The notes under the pieces are model-generated. The model ran no database searches. It was not told the DNA's origin and saw only the letters and a list, made by a program, of their open reading frames with translations. From positions 3,890,322 through 3,954,321 of the forward strand of contig NZ_CP036273.1 in NCBI RefSeq assembly GCF_007747215.1: a DNA stretch of 64,000 nt. Reading direction: 5' to 3'. The DNA comes from Urbifossiella limnaea. GTDB taxonomy: Bacteria > Planctomycetota > Planctomycetia > Gemmatales > Gemmataceae. The first letter of the stretch is position 1. Each line of letters opens with the position of its first letter. Shown in pieces: positions 36,301 to 44,093 of the stretch. A program made the position numbers and the translations under genes.

Positions 36301-37136
36301 TGGTCGAGCTTCTCGCCCTTGGCCTGCTCCGGGGCCATGTACATGGGCGTGCCGGCGATGATCCCGCTCTGCGAGATGCTGGCGTCGTCGGCCGCCCGGG
36401 CCAGCCCGAAGTCGGTGATCTTCACCCGCCCGGCCCCGCCCTCCAGCAGGACGTTCCCCGGTTTGATGTCCCGGTGGATCAGGTCCTGGCCGTGGGCGGC
36501 GGCCAGCCCCTCGGCGATCTGCCGGCCGATCCGCACCACCTCGGGCGGGTCGACCGGGCCGATGCGGTTGAGGCGGTCCTGGAGGGTCTCGCCGGGGATG
36601 AACTCCATGGCGATGTACGGCAGCGGGGTTTCGCCGACCTCGTACACCTGCACCACGTTCTCGTGCCGCACCTGGGCCGACGAGCGGGCCTCCCGGAGGA
36701 ACCGCTTCCGGGCCGGCGACGTGGAGGCCATCTGCGGGGCCAGCACCTTCACCGCGACAACCCGGTGGAGCACGTCGTCGAAGGCGCGGAAGACGATCCC
36801 GAACCCACCGTGGCCGAGGACCTGGAGCACCTCGTAGTGCCCGATGCGGCCGAGCGAATCGGGACGGGTGGCCGGCTCCAGGAACCCGAGCGGCACCTCG
36901 TCGTCGGTCGCCACGCCGCCCTCGTGGCCGACCGTGCGAGTGGCATCCGGGTCGGGGTCGTGCGGGGCGACCGCCGGGTGATCGAGCAGGCTGTCCGGCC
37001 GGTCGTGGGCGCGGAGCAGCGCCTCGACCCGGGCCTTCAAGCCGGCGTCACCGCCGCAGGCGTTGCCCAGGTAGGCGGCCCGGGCCGCCGGGTCGGTCAG
37101 CTCGCATGCGGCGGTGAAGATGTCGCGCTCGCTCAC
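33393..37136 (-). CDS. Ser/Thr kinase fused to a SUMF1 (formylglycine-generating enzyme-like) domain and leucine-rich repeats
   Basis: 1247 residues with four parts. A short regulatory leader precedes the kinase (about 108-375: GHGGFGIVFRAFD, VVAVKVLAPQM, HRDIKPGNVLL, DFGLARA, MAPEQAKGEKLDQRADLFSL). A membrane helix lies at about 395-415 (AAAAVVLLPVLALAVTEFAG). A SUMF1/FGE-sulfatase domain covers about 450-700 (GIGMEFVVVPKGKSWLGG, YEVTQEEWVKVMGENPSHF, YRLPKEAEWEYACRGG, GNVWEWCDDT, WRGGGWND). Then come leucine-rich repeats: one block of the type LTDLSPLKGMPLKSL (about 780-1000) and one of the type VTDAGLAHLKxCTKL (about 1080-1235). The outer domains probably sense or bind proteins. The paired sigma gene lies 98 bp upstream. 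Confidence 0.92.
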   Translation of the reverse strand: MSERDIFTAACELTDPAARAAYLGNACGGDAGLKARVEALLRAHDRPDSLLDHPAVAPHDPDPDATRTVGHEGGVATDDEVPLGFLEPATRPDSLGRIGHYEVLQVLGHGGFGIVFRAFDDVLHRVVAVKVLAPQMASTSPARKRFLREARSSAQVRHENVVQVYEVGETPLPYIAMEFIPGETLQDRLNRIGPVDPPEVVRIGRQIAEGLAAAHGQDLIHRDIKPGNVLLEGGAGRVKITDFGLARAADDASISQSGIIAGTPMYMAPEQAKGEKLDQRADLFSLGSVLYQMAAGRPPFRANSTVAVLKRVAEDTPRDIREIVPEVPQWLCDIIAKLHAKNPDDRYQSAREVADVLADCEAQLKANSKLKDFSRIPLSKQPTTRKSGSWKWAAAAVVLLPVLALAVTEFAGVTQLFRPQATPNPITPGGDQTPVLVAKQEPLPPTFTNGIGMEFVVVPKGKSWLGGGKDKLGDKEVEFPADFYLGKYEVTQEEWVKVMGENPSHFSRTGGGKDAVKDVPDADLKRFPVERVSWEQCQLFVAKLNKLEKETGWVYRLPKEAEWEYACRGGPMVLSDKLDSAYDFYFAKPTNTLLPEQANFTPAEGRGLKRTSQVGSYEPNSLGLYDMHGNVWEWCDDTEKAADGASHGVWRGGGWNDDSWLCRAAYRYTFPPSYRQFHLGLRLARVPVGTPSPAAKSPPPAVAPFTDADVQRIAALPAEQQVEEVRKELKRLNPKFDGKVEPTIDNGVVTGLKFLTDEVDNIAPVRALKGLVSLDCSRTNEVKGKLSDLSPLKGMALTSLNLEGTDVTDLSPLKGMPLKYLRLWDDSNVADLTPLEGMPLKSLLIFNLRHVKDLSPLKGMPLVSLLCRAPVDDLTPLKDMKLTSLDIEQTHVTDLSPLKGMPLGLLMIGECKTSDLTPLKGMPLKTLNIWGTQIQDLTPLQGMPLKSLSMFESSVTDLSPLKGMQLESIRLTPKNITQGLDILRGMKSLKTIGIHFFPEKIWPAAEFWERYDKGEFGKAAAPAPVADTDRKAAEYVLSIGGEITVNEQGPAIKAVTNLPREAFRLTWVGLPNNKQVTDAGLAAFKDCKNLGGLQLEGAPVTDAGLIHLKDGTGLTGLDLCGTKVTDAGLAHLKGCTKLTYLQLGDTQTTDAGLSHFKDCKNLMHLNLSRTQVGDAGLARLKECGGLTTLWLDGAPVTDAGLSHLTGLDMLIELKLARTKVTARGVEGLAKALPKCKIAWDGGTIEPK

Positions 37137-37234
37137 GGTCGGCCCCTTCTGGTGGGAGTGCTCTCGTTACCCAATGCGAGAGCGGCGGCCGGATCGCGCG
37201 ACGGATTCGGCGATTTTTTCCCCGGGGGCCGGGG

Positions 37235-37795
37235 TCAGTCCCCGTCGCGGAGGGTGGTGGCGAGCCAGGCCCGGGCGTAAGCCCAGTCGGCATCAGCGGT
37301 TCGGGTCGAGATGCCGAGGGCGGCCGCGGCCGCCGCGACGGTCAGGCCGGCGAAGTAGCGGAGCTTCACCACCTCCGCGGCCCGCGGCTCGACGGCCGCG
37401 AGCCGGTCGAGGGCCTCGTCCAGGGCGAGCAACCGCAGCGACGGTCCCGGGGGCTCGGGCTGATCGGGGTCGAGGGCGTGGCGGGCGTAGTCGCCGCCGC
37501 GCTGCGGCCCGTGCCGGCGGCGGGCGGCTTCCACCAGGATGCGGCGCATGGCTTCGGCGGCCGCGGCGAAGAAGTGCTCGCGGTTGTCCCAGCGGAGCGC
37601 GTCGGCCGGGCCGACCAGCCGGAGGTACGCCTCGTGGACCAGGGCGGTCGGCTGGAGGGTGTGGTCCGGCGACTCGGCGGCCATGCGGGCGGCGGCAAGC
37701 TTCCGCAACTCGTCGTAGACGAGCGGCAGCAAGTCGCCCGCGGCGCGGCGGTCGCCGGCCGCGGCAGCATCGAGGAGACGAGTCACGTCGGACAT
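37235..37795 (-). CDS. ECF sigma factor, TIGR02999-like
   Basis: 186 residues. MSDVTRLLDAAAAGDRRAAG, LLPLVYDELRKLAAARM and PTALVHEAYLRLVG are the signature of the planctomycete-rich ECF group (PF07638/TIGR02999). Region 2 continues with REHFFAAAAEAMRRILVEAA, and region 4 is EVVKLRYFAGLTVAAAAAAL with GISTRTADADWAYARAWLAT. The ATG at 37795 is preceded by TACACT exactly seven bases upstream, the same arrangement as at 54567, which suggests a promoter driving a leaderless mRNA. It precedes the kinase-SUMF1-LRR gene on the same strand and should form a regulatory pair with it. Confidence 0.92.
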   Translation of the reverse strand: MSDVTRLLDAAAAGDRRAAGDLLPLVYDELRKLAAARMAAESPDHTLQPTALVHEAYLRLVGPADALRWDNREHFFAAAAEAMRRILVEAARRRHGPQRGGDYARHALDPDQPEPPGPSLRLLALDEALDRLAAVEPRAAEVVKLRYFAGLTVAAAAAALGISTRTADADWAYARAWLATTLRDGD

Positions 37796-37808
37796 GGAGG
37801 CGAGTGTA
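37796..37808 (-). promoter_or_regulatory. TACACT-N7-ATG element of the sigma gene at 37795
   Basis: Read on the minus strand, TTACACTCGCCTCC precedes the ATG. TACACT resembles a -10 box, and a start about six bases later would fall within the last bases before the ATG. The same arrangement occurs at 54554-54566 and 28369-28381. Confidence 0.6.
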
Positions 37809-37849
37809 ACCGCCAGGTTACGCGGGGACGACTCGGAAATAGCGGTATG

Positions 37850-38706
37850 GCCATCAGCATCGCCACCGGACGGCTACGGTGCACCTCCCGCGGGTACGTC
37901 CGGCCGACGTGCCGCAGGTGGGCCGCGAATGCCGCCTGCATGCGGCGCGTCTTGCTCAACCCGGTCTTCTTCTTCGCGTTCTTCTGGCTTTCCAGCGTGT
38001 TGGCGTGGACCGCCGCAGTGGTCAGGGTGACGACCGCGAACACGTACCGCAGGTCCTTGCCGTCGCGGGTGCCGACGGTCGGCCGGTGCCCCTTGACCCC
38101 GAGGGTCGCCGCCGGGGTCGGGACCATCGGGAACCGGGCCTCGTCCTGGCACAACAGGACGACCTCCCCGGCCCGTGCGCGTTTCCTGGGTAGGCCAAGT
38201 CGCTCGCGGTCTGGGCCTGCTTCTCGGGCTGCCCCCGCAGATGCCGGTACGTCGGCCGGTACGGCCGGATGCCGCTCCCCGAGCAAAACCGCTGGACGGC
38301 ACTCCGTCCGGGAGGTGCAGATGCCCTTCGTCTTGAGGAGGTGGTCGGCCAACTCCTCGTGGGTCCAATTGGCCCGGTCCAGCCCCTGCCCGGCCGGCCC
38401 GTCGATGACCCATCCACGGACCTCGTCGGCCAGGGAGGCCGGGATCTTGCCGGGCATCCCGTTGGCCGACTTCGGTCGCAGCCCGTCGAGGCCGGCGTCG
38501 CAGTAGGCGTTGACCCACCGGGGCACGGTCCGGCGATTCACCCCCAAGTCGGCGGCGATGTCCTGGCGGGGACACCCCCGGTGGGCCATAAGGACGATCT
38601 GGAGGCGGTCACGGAGTTTGCGGTCCGTGGTCGAGCGGAACAGGTCATCCAGGGAGTCGGCGTCGGTCTGGGGGAGCACGACACGGATCGCGGCGGCATC
38701 CTGCAA
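37850..38706 (-). pseudogene. IS630-type transposase, truncated and frame-disturbed
   Basis: The minus strand starts at a TTG (38706) and reads DLFRSTTDRKLRDRLQIVLM, AHRGCPRQDIAADLGVNRRT, an IS630-type helix-turn-helix, then GQGLDRANWTHEELADHLLK. In the middle, the conserved text (AVQRFCSGSGIRPYRPTYRH, LRGQPEKQAQT) is in a neighbouring frame and the frame later returns at EVVLLCQDEARFP. The catalytic domain continues to THLRHVGRTYPREVH and is then lost at about 37850, so the last DDE residues are missing. It ends about 55 bp before the sigma gene start at 37795. Confidence 0.75.
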
Positions 38707-38715
38707 CGGGAGGTG

Positions 38716-38979
38716 TTACCTCCGGTTCGAGGATGCGACACTGCCATCGGGTTCATGTATGGGGCGGAGGCCGTCGAGCCCGCGGTCGAGGTAGGCGTTG
38801 AGCCACCGTTGGACGGACCGCGGGGTGGTACCGGTGTCGTCCGCGATGTCCGGGTGCCGGCGTCCCCGGTGGGCCGTCAGGACGATCTGGACCCGGTGCC
38901 GCAAAGTCGCGTCGGCGGCATCACGGAACACCGCCTCCAGTCGTTGCAGGTCGTCGTCCGGTAGGGAGATGCGGATCAC
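38716..38979 (-). pseudogene. Second IS630-type helix-turn-helix fragment
   Basis: 87 codons from the ATG at 38979: MIRISLPDDDLQRLEAVFRD, ATLRHRVQIVLTAHRGRRHP, DIADDTGTTPRSVQRWLNAY and LDRGLDGLRP, then unrelated residues to a stop. It matches the N-terminus of the adjacent IS630 pseudogene in layout but is a different copy. No catalytic domain. The two ends lie tandem, one truncating the other. Confidence 0.7.
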
Positions 38980-39061
38980 GGCCGGTCCTCAACGGGGTCG
39001 GGAATCCTGCCGATGACAAAATAGACAGGCTCACCCGGATCGTGAATCGGGGATGGGAATT

Positions 39062-39095
39062 GCGGTCGGGGCGCAGCTACCCCGCGCCCGACCGC
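39062..39095 (-). terminator. Hairpin downstream of the BIG2/DUF1549/DUF1553 gene
   Basis: GCGGTCGGGGCGC and GCGCCCGACCGC pair with one bulge around a 9-base loop. It lies about 110 bp past the stop of the minus operon ending at 39206. No T-run follows, so intrinsic termination is uncertain. Confidence 0.4.
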
Positions 39096-39205
39096 CGTGG
39101 TTCACGTTTCGCCTCACGTACAGCTTACCCCAGGCCCGATCGACCGCGGCACAGTACCTCCCGCCCGGGGTGCCGCCATACTTCACGTTGTAGAACGAGT
39201 GTTGG

Positions 39206-41641
39206 TCAGTGGACGAGGAGGAAATCGCGGCTGTTGAGCAGTGCCCACATGAGGTCCTGGGCAGCCTGATCCTTCAGCGCGCCGGCCGACCGGACGAACT
39301 GGGCGCCGACCGCCAGTTCCCGCGGGCTCGGGTGCCGCGCCAGCGACCACAGGTACAGCTCGATCACCAGGTTCTCGTCCGTCAGTTTCTCGCGCAGGAG
39401 CAGCGCCGGCCGCGCGGCCGGGTTGCGAACGCGGCCGAGGATGCTCTTGCCGTTCAACAGGCTAAGCGCCTGGAGCATGTTCGAGCCGTTGTCGCGCTCG
39501 CACTCGCACGCGTCCATCCGCTGCGGCTTGCCGAACAGCCGGAGGAACTCGCTCGCCACGTCACCGTCCGGCAGCTGCGCCGCGCGAAACCCGCCGGGCG
39601 CGCCGCCCACGTTCTCAGCGACGCCCGTCGCCTGCACCAGCGAGTCGAGCAGCGCCTCCGCGGGGATGCGCCGCGGCACCGCCCGCGAGAAGTTCTGCTC
39701 GTCGTGATTGTTCGACCCGGTCGGCACGCTCGACCGCTGGTACGTCGCCGACCCCACGATCGTCCGCATCAGGTGCCGCAGGTCGAACTTGTTCTTCACG
39801 AAGTCGGCGGTGAGGGCGTCGAGCAGCTCGGGGTTGATCGGCGGGTTGGTGCTGCGCACGTCGTCCACGGGGTCGATGATGCCGCGGTGGAAGAAGTAGC
39901 TCCACACGCGGTTGACGAGGCCGCGGGCGAAGAACGGGTTCTGCGGGCTCGTCAGCCACGCGGCGTAAGCCTCGCGGCGGTCGACGCCGGGCGGCAGCGG
40001 CGGCTCGGCGCCCCCGAGGAACCGCGGCGGCTGTAGCTTGCCGGTGCGCGGGTTCGTCGCCGAACCGGCGTTCAGGTTCAGGGCGATCAGCTTGCTGTTC
40101 GGCACGGCCGGCGCCCGCGCGTCCGGTCGCACCGCCACCTGCGTGAAGAAGCTGGCGACGCCGAAGTAGTCGGCCTGCGTCCAGTTCTCCAGCGGGTGCG
40201 AGTGGCAGCGGGCGCACAGCATCCGCACGCCGCAGAACACCTGGGTCACCCGCTCGACCGTGTCGTTGACGTCCTTGCTCGCCGCGAAGTACCCGCTCGC
40301 TGGGTCGTCGGCCGGGCCGCCGCGGGCGGTCAGCACGCGGCGGGCGAACTCGTCGGCCGGCGTGTTCGAGGCAACGGCGCCGCGCATGAACTCGCGGAAC
40401 TGGTACACCGCCGCGGGGCTCGCCGTCGTGCGCGAGTTTTGCAGCAGGTCGCCCCACTTGAGCGACCAGTGATCGACGAACTCGGGCCGGGCGAACAGCG
40501 CGTCCGGCAGCTTCTCGCGCTTGCGCGGGTCGCGGTCGGCGAGGAACGAGCGGATGTCGTCCGGCTTTGGCTGCACGCCGATCAGGTCGAGGTACGCCCG
40601 CCGCAGGAACTCCTCGTCGGTCGCCACGCCCGACGGCGCGACCCGCAGCCGGTTCAGCTTCTCGAGGACGGGCCGGTCGATGAGGTTGCTCGGCACCGGC
40701 GTCGGTGTGAACGGCCCGGCGGCGTCGAGGACGGTGACGCCGGTGGCGGCGAACTTGCGCTCGAACCGGCCGATCACCGCCGTCTCGCCGGGCAGACCGC
40801 CGACCACCACGCCGGCCTCGTCGGCCTTCGCGTGCAGGTCGTTGTTCGCGGCGAACAGGCCGAGCCGCGTCACGTCGCGGGTCGAGCCGTCGGCGTAGTC
40901 GGCGAGGAGTTGGAGGCGGTGGCGCTGGCCGGGCTTCATCACCAGCACGTCGGGCACGAGCCGCACGCGGACGACGCGGCCGGCGTCGGCGATGTCGCCG
41001 GGCGTCCCCTCGCGCACCCAGCGCGTCAGGATGTCGTCGGACAGGCTGCCGCGGGCGAAGCGTACCCCGCCCTCGTGGCCGGCGTCGCCGCGCCCCTTTG
41101 CCAGCAACAGACTCTCGGCCGGCGATAGGTAGCTGATACGCCGGCCGGCGGCGTCGCGGACGACGGCGCCAAAGTCCTGCTCCGGCGACTCGCCACGGAG
41201 CGACAGCTTGAACCCGTTCTTGCCGAGCGAGTAGCCGTGGCACGAACCCATGTTGCACCCGGCGCGCGTCAGCACCGGCATCACCTCGTGGCGGAAGCTC
41301 GTCGCCGGTTCGGCCGCGGGGAGCTGCACGGTGATGTGAACGGCCGTCGTCTTCCCGCCGGCGGTGACGGTGACCGTGGTCGTGCCATTCGCCACCGGTC
41401 GCACCCAGCCGGCCGCGTCCACGGTGGCGACCTTCGTGTCGGCGCTGGCGTAGGTTGCGGCGGCGTGGAGGTCGAGCGAAAAGCCGTCGGCGGTGCGGCC
41501 GAGCACCTGGAGGGAGTGCGGGTGGCGGTGGTGGCGGATCGTCACCGCCGCGGGCGAGACGGTGACGCTTGTCGCTTCCTGCGCCGGTGCGCTGGGTGCG
41601 AACGCGAGCAGCGCGGCGAGTGCGGAGAGGCGTCGAATCAT
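39206..41641 (-). CDS. Secreted BIG2 / DUF1549 / DUF1553 protein (PSCyt2-PSD1 type)
   Basis: 811 residues with a signal peptide (MIRRLSALAALLAFAPSAPA). A BIG2 Ig-like domain lies at about 25-110. AGCNMGSCHGYSLGKNGFKL near residue 128 is the CxxxxCH-type motif that opens this family. DUF1549 (about 370-600) contains FLRRAYLDLIGVQPKPDDIR and MLCARCHSHPLENWTQADYF, a CxxCH heme-binding-like motif. DUF1553 (about 640-810) contains NPFFARGLVNRVWSYFFHRG. Such proteins are thought to be exported and are abundant in planctomycetes, often beside DUF1501; their activity is unknown. The ATG at 41641 overlaps the upstream stop (ATGA), so translation is coupled. Confidence 0.9.
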   Translation of the reverse strand: MIRRLSALAALLAFAPSAPAQEATSVTVSPAAVTIRHHRHPHSLQVLGRTADGFSLDLHAAATYASADTKVATVDAAGWVRPVANGTTTVTVTAGGKTTAVHITVQLPAAEPATSFRHEVMPVLTRAGCNMGSCHGYSLGKNGFKLSLRGESPEQDFGAVVRDAAGRRISYLSPAESLLLAKGRGDAGHEGGVRFARGSLSDDILTRWVREGTPGDIADAGRVVRVRLVPDVLVMKPGQRHRLQLLADYADGSTRDVTRLGLFAANNDLHAKADEAGVVVGGLPGETAVIGRFERKFAATGVTVLDAAGPFTPTPVPSNLIDRPVLEKLNRLRVAPSGVATDEEFLRRAYLDLIGVQPKPDDIRSFLADRDPRKREKLPDALFARPEFVDHWSLKWGDLLQNSRTTASPAAVYQFREFMRGAVASNTPADEFARRVLTARGGPADDPASGYFAASKDVNDTVERVTQVFCGVRMLCARCHSHPLENWTQADYFGVASFFTQVAVRPDARAPAVPNSKLIALNLNAGSATNPRTGKLQPPRFLGGAEPPLPPGVDRREAYAAWLTSPQNPFFARGLVNRVWSYFFHRGIIDPVDDVRSTNPPINPELLDALTADFVKNKFDLRHLMRTIVGSATYQRSSVPTGSNNHDEQNFSRAVPRRIPAEALLDSLVQATGVAENVGGAPGGFRAAQLPDGDVASEFLRLFGKPQRMDACECERDNGSNMLQALSLLNGKSILGRVRNPAARPALLLREKLTDENLVIELYLWSLARHPSPRELAVGAQFVRSAGALKDQAAQDLMWALLNSRDFLLVH

Positions 41642-43911
41642 GGCGTCTTCGCTCCCGGCCGGAGTGTCAGCACGATGTCGCTGTCGCGGGACTTCACACG
41701 AGCCGCCGCCTGCGCCGGGTCCGGCGCCGCGGAGGCGGACAGCTTCAGCCCGCGCACGTCGCCGGGCGGCGTGGTCGGCGGCAGCGTCAGCTTCAGGGCG
41801 AAGCGCGTCTCGCCAGTCTTGACCGTCGCCGGCGGCGCGGTCGCGCCCGGCGGCAACCCGGCGAGCGCAACGACCGCGTCGCCCGTGAAGTCGCCGGCTC
41901 GGGTCACCTCGCCCTTCAGCTCCACGACCGTCGCGGCCTTCGCATCGAGCGTCGCGGTTATCGCCGCCCCGCCGTCGAGCTTCACCGCGACCGGCAGCCG
42001 CACGGGGAGACGGCGGACCGCCGTGACCGCCGTCGCCAGCACCCGCTGCTTGTCGGCGGACAGCACCTCGGCCTGCACCGCGAGGTCGTAGCCGTCGGCG
42101 GGGAGCTCGGGCGGCACGAGGGCGACCAGCTCGCCGTCGGCCGCCTTCGCCGCGAGCTCCACCGCCTTCTCGGCGCGGACGGTCTTCGCCGCGTCGGGCT
42201 GGTTGTTCTGGAGCGGCGGGTTCTGGCTCGTCAACAGCGTCAGCCGCACGGGCGCCGCCGGGTCCGGCCGCGTCACCTTCACCGGCAGCTTGAGCTTGAA
42301 CGGCGGCGCGAGCGCGGCCGCGTCGGGGAGGGCGTTCCACTCGACCGCCACGTCCGCCTTGCCGGCGACCGGTGCTGCCGCGAACTCGGCGGCGAGCCAC
42401 GGCTGGAAGCGTTCGAGCGGGTGTCCCTTCACCGTCAGCGGACGCCCGTTCCCGGTCCAGCCCATCACCGCGGCCTCCGCGGCGGCGGCAGTGCGCGTCA
42501 GCGTGACGAGCGCCCCGTCGGCGTCGGGCGGAATCGTCGTGCCCGTCGCGCTCCAGCCGGCGGGGAGGGCCGTCGGGGTGAGCGTGATCGGCCCGGCGAA
42601 CCCGCGGCGGTCGGCGAAGACGGGAAGCACGCCGCGGCCGCCGGCCGGGAGCGACAGCCGTTGAGCCGGCGTGAACAATCGCGAGTCCTTCACCGCGCCC
42701 GCCCCGGGATCGACCACGAGCCGGTACGCGGCGCGTGGGCCGGCGCGGCCCTGCGTCTCGACCACGCCGACGGTCACGCTCGTCGTCTTGTCCGGCACCG
42801 CGTACTCGAGCACGGGGTCGAGCGTGCCGGGGCCGTCCTCGGCGCGGGCGAGCAGCGTCCCCTTGTCGTCGCGGACCACGAGCGCGGCGTCCACCGGGAA
42901 GCGGTAGCGCTCGGCGAACACCTCGAACCGCACCTTCGACTTCGGCTCGACCGGCACCTTGTACCGGTGCTCCGCGAACGGCACCGCGAACCGCGCCGAC
43001 ACGCCGACCGAACCCGCCGGCAGTTCGACCGGCGTGTCGCCCGTCGGCTCGGCCGTGCGCTCGGCCCGCGGGCTGATCTCCAGGACGGGCCGCGGCCCGG
43101 ACCACGCGCCACCTGTCGGCCACGGCAGTGGCCCGGCGGCGCGCGCCGCCGGCAGTTCGACGCGCACGGGCGGGCCGGCGCCGAGCAACTCGACGGCCTG
43201 CGTTTCGGCCCCGGCGACGGGCGGGAAGACGAGGTCGGCGGTCTTCCACTGGCCGATCTTCAGGCGGAAGAAGCCGGGGTTCCCCGCCGCGTACTCGGCG
43301 TCGTGGAGCGTCACCGTGTACGTGCCGGCCTCGGGCAGCGTCGCTTCGAGGCGGGCGTCGCCGAGCAGGTCGGGCACGCCCCACGCCCACGCAAGTTGGA
43401 GCCGCTTCGCCGTGTAAAGGTGAACGACGGGCCGCAGCTTGCTCCCGAGCCGCTGCGCCTCCACCTCCACGATCACCTTCTGACCCGCGGCGCCGGCGAA
43501 GGTCGTTTCGAGCACCTGGCTGCCGCCGACAGCGCCGTGCAACGCCGCCGGCAGCGCCTCGACCGCCGGCGCGAACGGCCGCTGCGGCAGCGCGTCCACG
43601 GCGATGACGGTCGGCAGGCTGACGCCGCCGTCGGTCACGGCGCGGAGGTGGTACAGGCCCGGAGCGACCGCCGCGTCCGGGGTCACGGTAAACGTCGCCT
43701 GCTTGTCGGTGTTCTTCTCGCCGGACGTCTGCTTCGCCGCGAACGGCAGGAGGAGCTTCGGAGCCTTGCCGAGGTCGTCGCCGTCAATGGTGACGGTCGT
43801 GGGCGCGCCGAGTTGCAGGCCGCGGACGCTGACGGCGCGAACGGTCGGCTCCGCGGCACCTGCGTGCGGGCCCAGGAGGATCAATGCGAGACACGCCGGG
43901 AGTCGGGACAT
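41638..43911 (-). CDS. Secreted PPC/IPT-type beta-domain protein
   Basis: 757 residues with signal peptide MSRLPACLALILLGPHAGAA. An IPT-like Ig domain follows at about 25-105 (SVRGLQLGAPTTVTIDGDDL). A pre-peptidase-C-terminal-like beta domain lies at about 120-215 (FAGAAGQKVIVEVEAQRLGS, LPEAGTYTVTLHDAEYAAGN), and a second similar domain is near 300-400. The remaining residues form further beta domains with no catalytic motif visible. This protein type usually precedes a DUF1549/DUF1553 gene, as here, and the two probably act together outside the cell. It begins 182 bp after the DUF1501 stop and overlaps the next gene by four bases. Confidence 0.85.
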   Translation of the reverse strand: MSRLPACLALILLGPHAGAAEPTVRAVSVRGLQLGAPTTVTIDGDDLGKAPKLLLPFAAKQTSGEKNTDKQATFTVTPDAAVAPGLYHLRAVTDGGVSLPTVIAVDALPQRPFAPAVEALPAALHGAVGGSQVLETTFAGAAGQKVIVEVEAQRLGSKLRPVVHLYTAKRLQLAWAWGVPDLLGDARLEATLPEAGTYTVTLHDAEYAAGNPGFFRLKIGQWKTADLVFPPVAGAETQAVELLGAGPPVRVELPAARAAGPLPWPTGGAWSGPRPVLEISPRAERTAEPTGDTPVELPAGSVGVSARFAVPFAEHRYKVPVEPKSKVRFEVFAERYRFPVDAALVVRDDKGTLLARAEDGPGTLDPVLEYAVPDKTTSVTVGVVETQGRAGPRAAYRLVVDPGAGAVKDSRLFTPAQRLSLPAGGRGVLPVFADRRGFAGPITLTPTALPAGWSATGTTIPPDADGALVTLTRTAAAAEAAVMGWTGNGRPLTVKGHPLERFQPWLAAEFAAAPVAGKADVAVEWNALPDAAALAPPFKLKLPVKVTRPDPAAPVRLTLLTSQNPPLQNNQPDAAKTVRAEKAVELAAKAADGELVALVPPELPADGYDLAVQAEVLSADKQRVLATAVTAVRRLPVRLPVAVKLDGGAAITATLDAKAATVVELKGEVTRAGDFTGDAVVALAGLPPGATAPPATVKTGETRFALKLTLPPTTPPGDVRGLKLSASAAPDPAQAAARVKSRDSDIVLTLRPGAKTP

Positions 43912-44093
43912 CAGCGGGCTTGGCTCGGGTCTTGTGGGTCGGGTCGAGGCTTTTCGAGACCCGTCGCGTGGGACGGGTGCGGTGGCGGGATGTCGAGGGC
44001 GCCAATCCTACGTGGTTTTCCGGTCCCGAAGTCAAGCGTTCGGCGGCCGCGGCCCGCGTCGGGCCTCGAAGTCTCGGCCCGACCTACCGTAAG

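Noticed and set aside
39206-43390. A single 1394-codon minus frame covering two genes
   Set aside because: The signal peptide and ATG at 41641 and the separate gene 41638-43911 in another frame show that the upstream part is a shadow.
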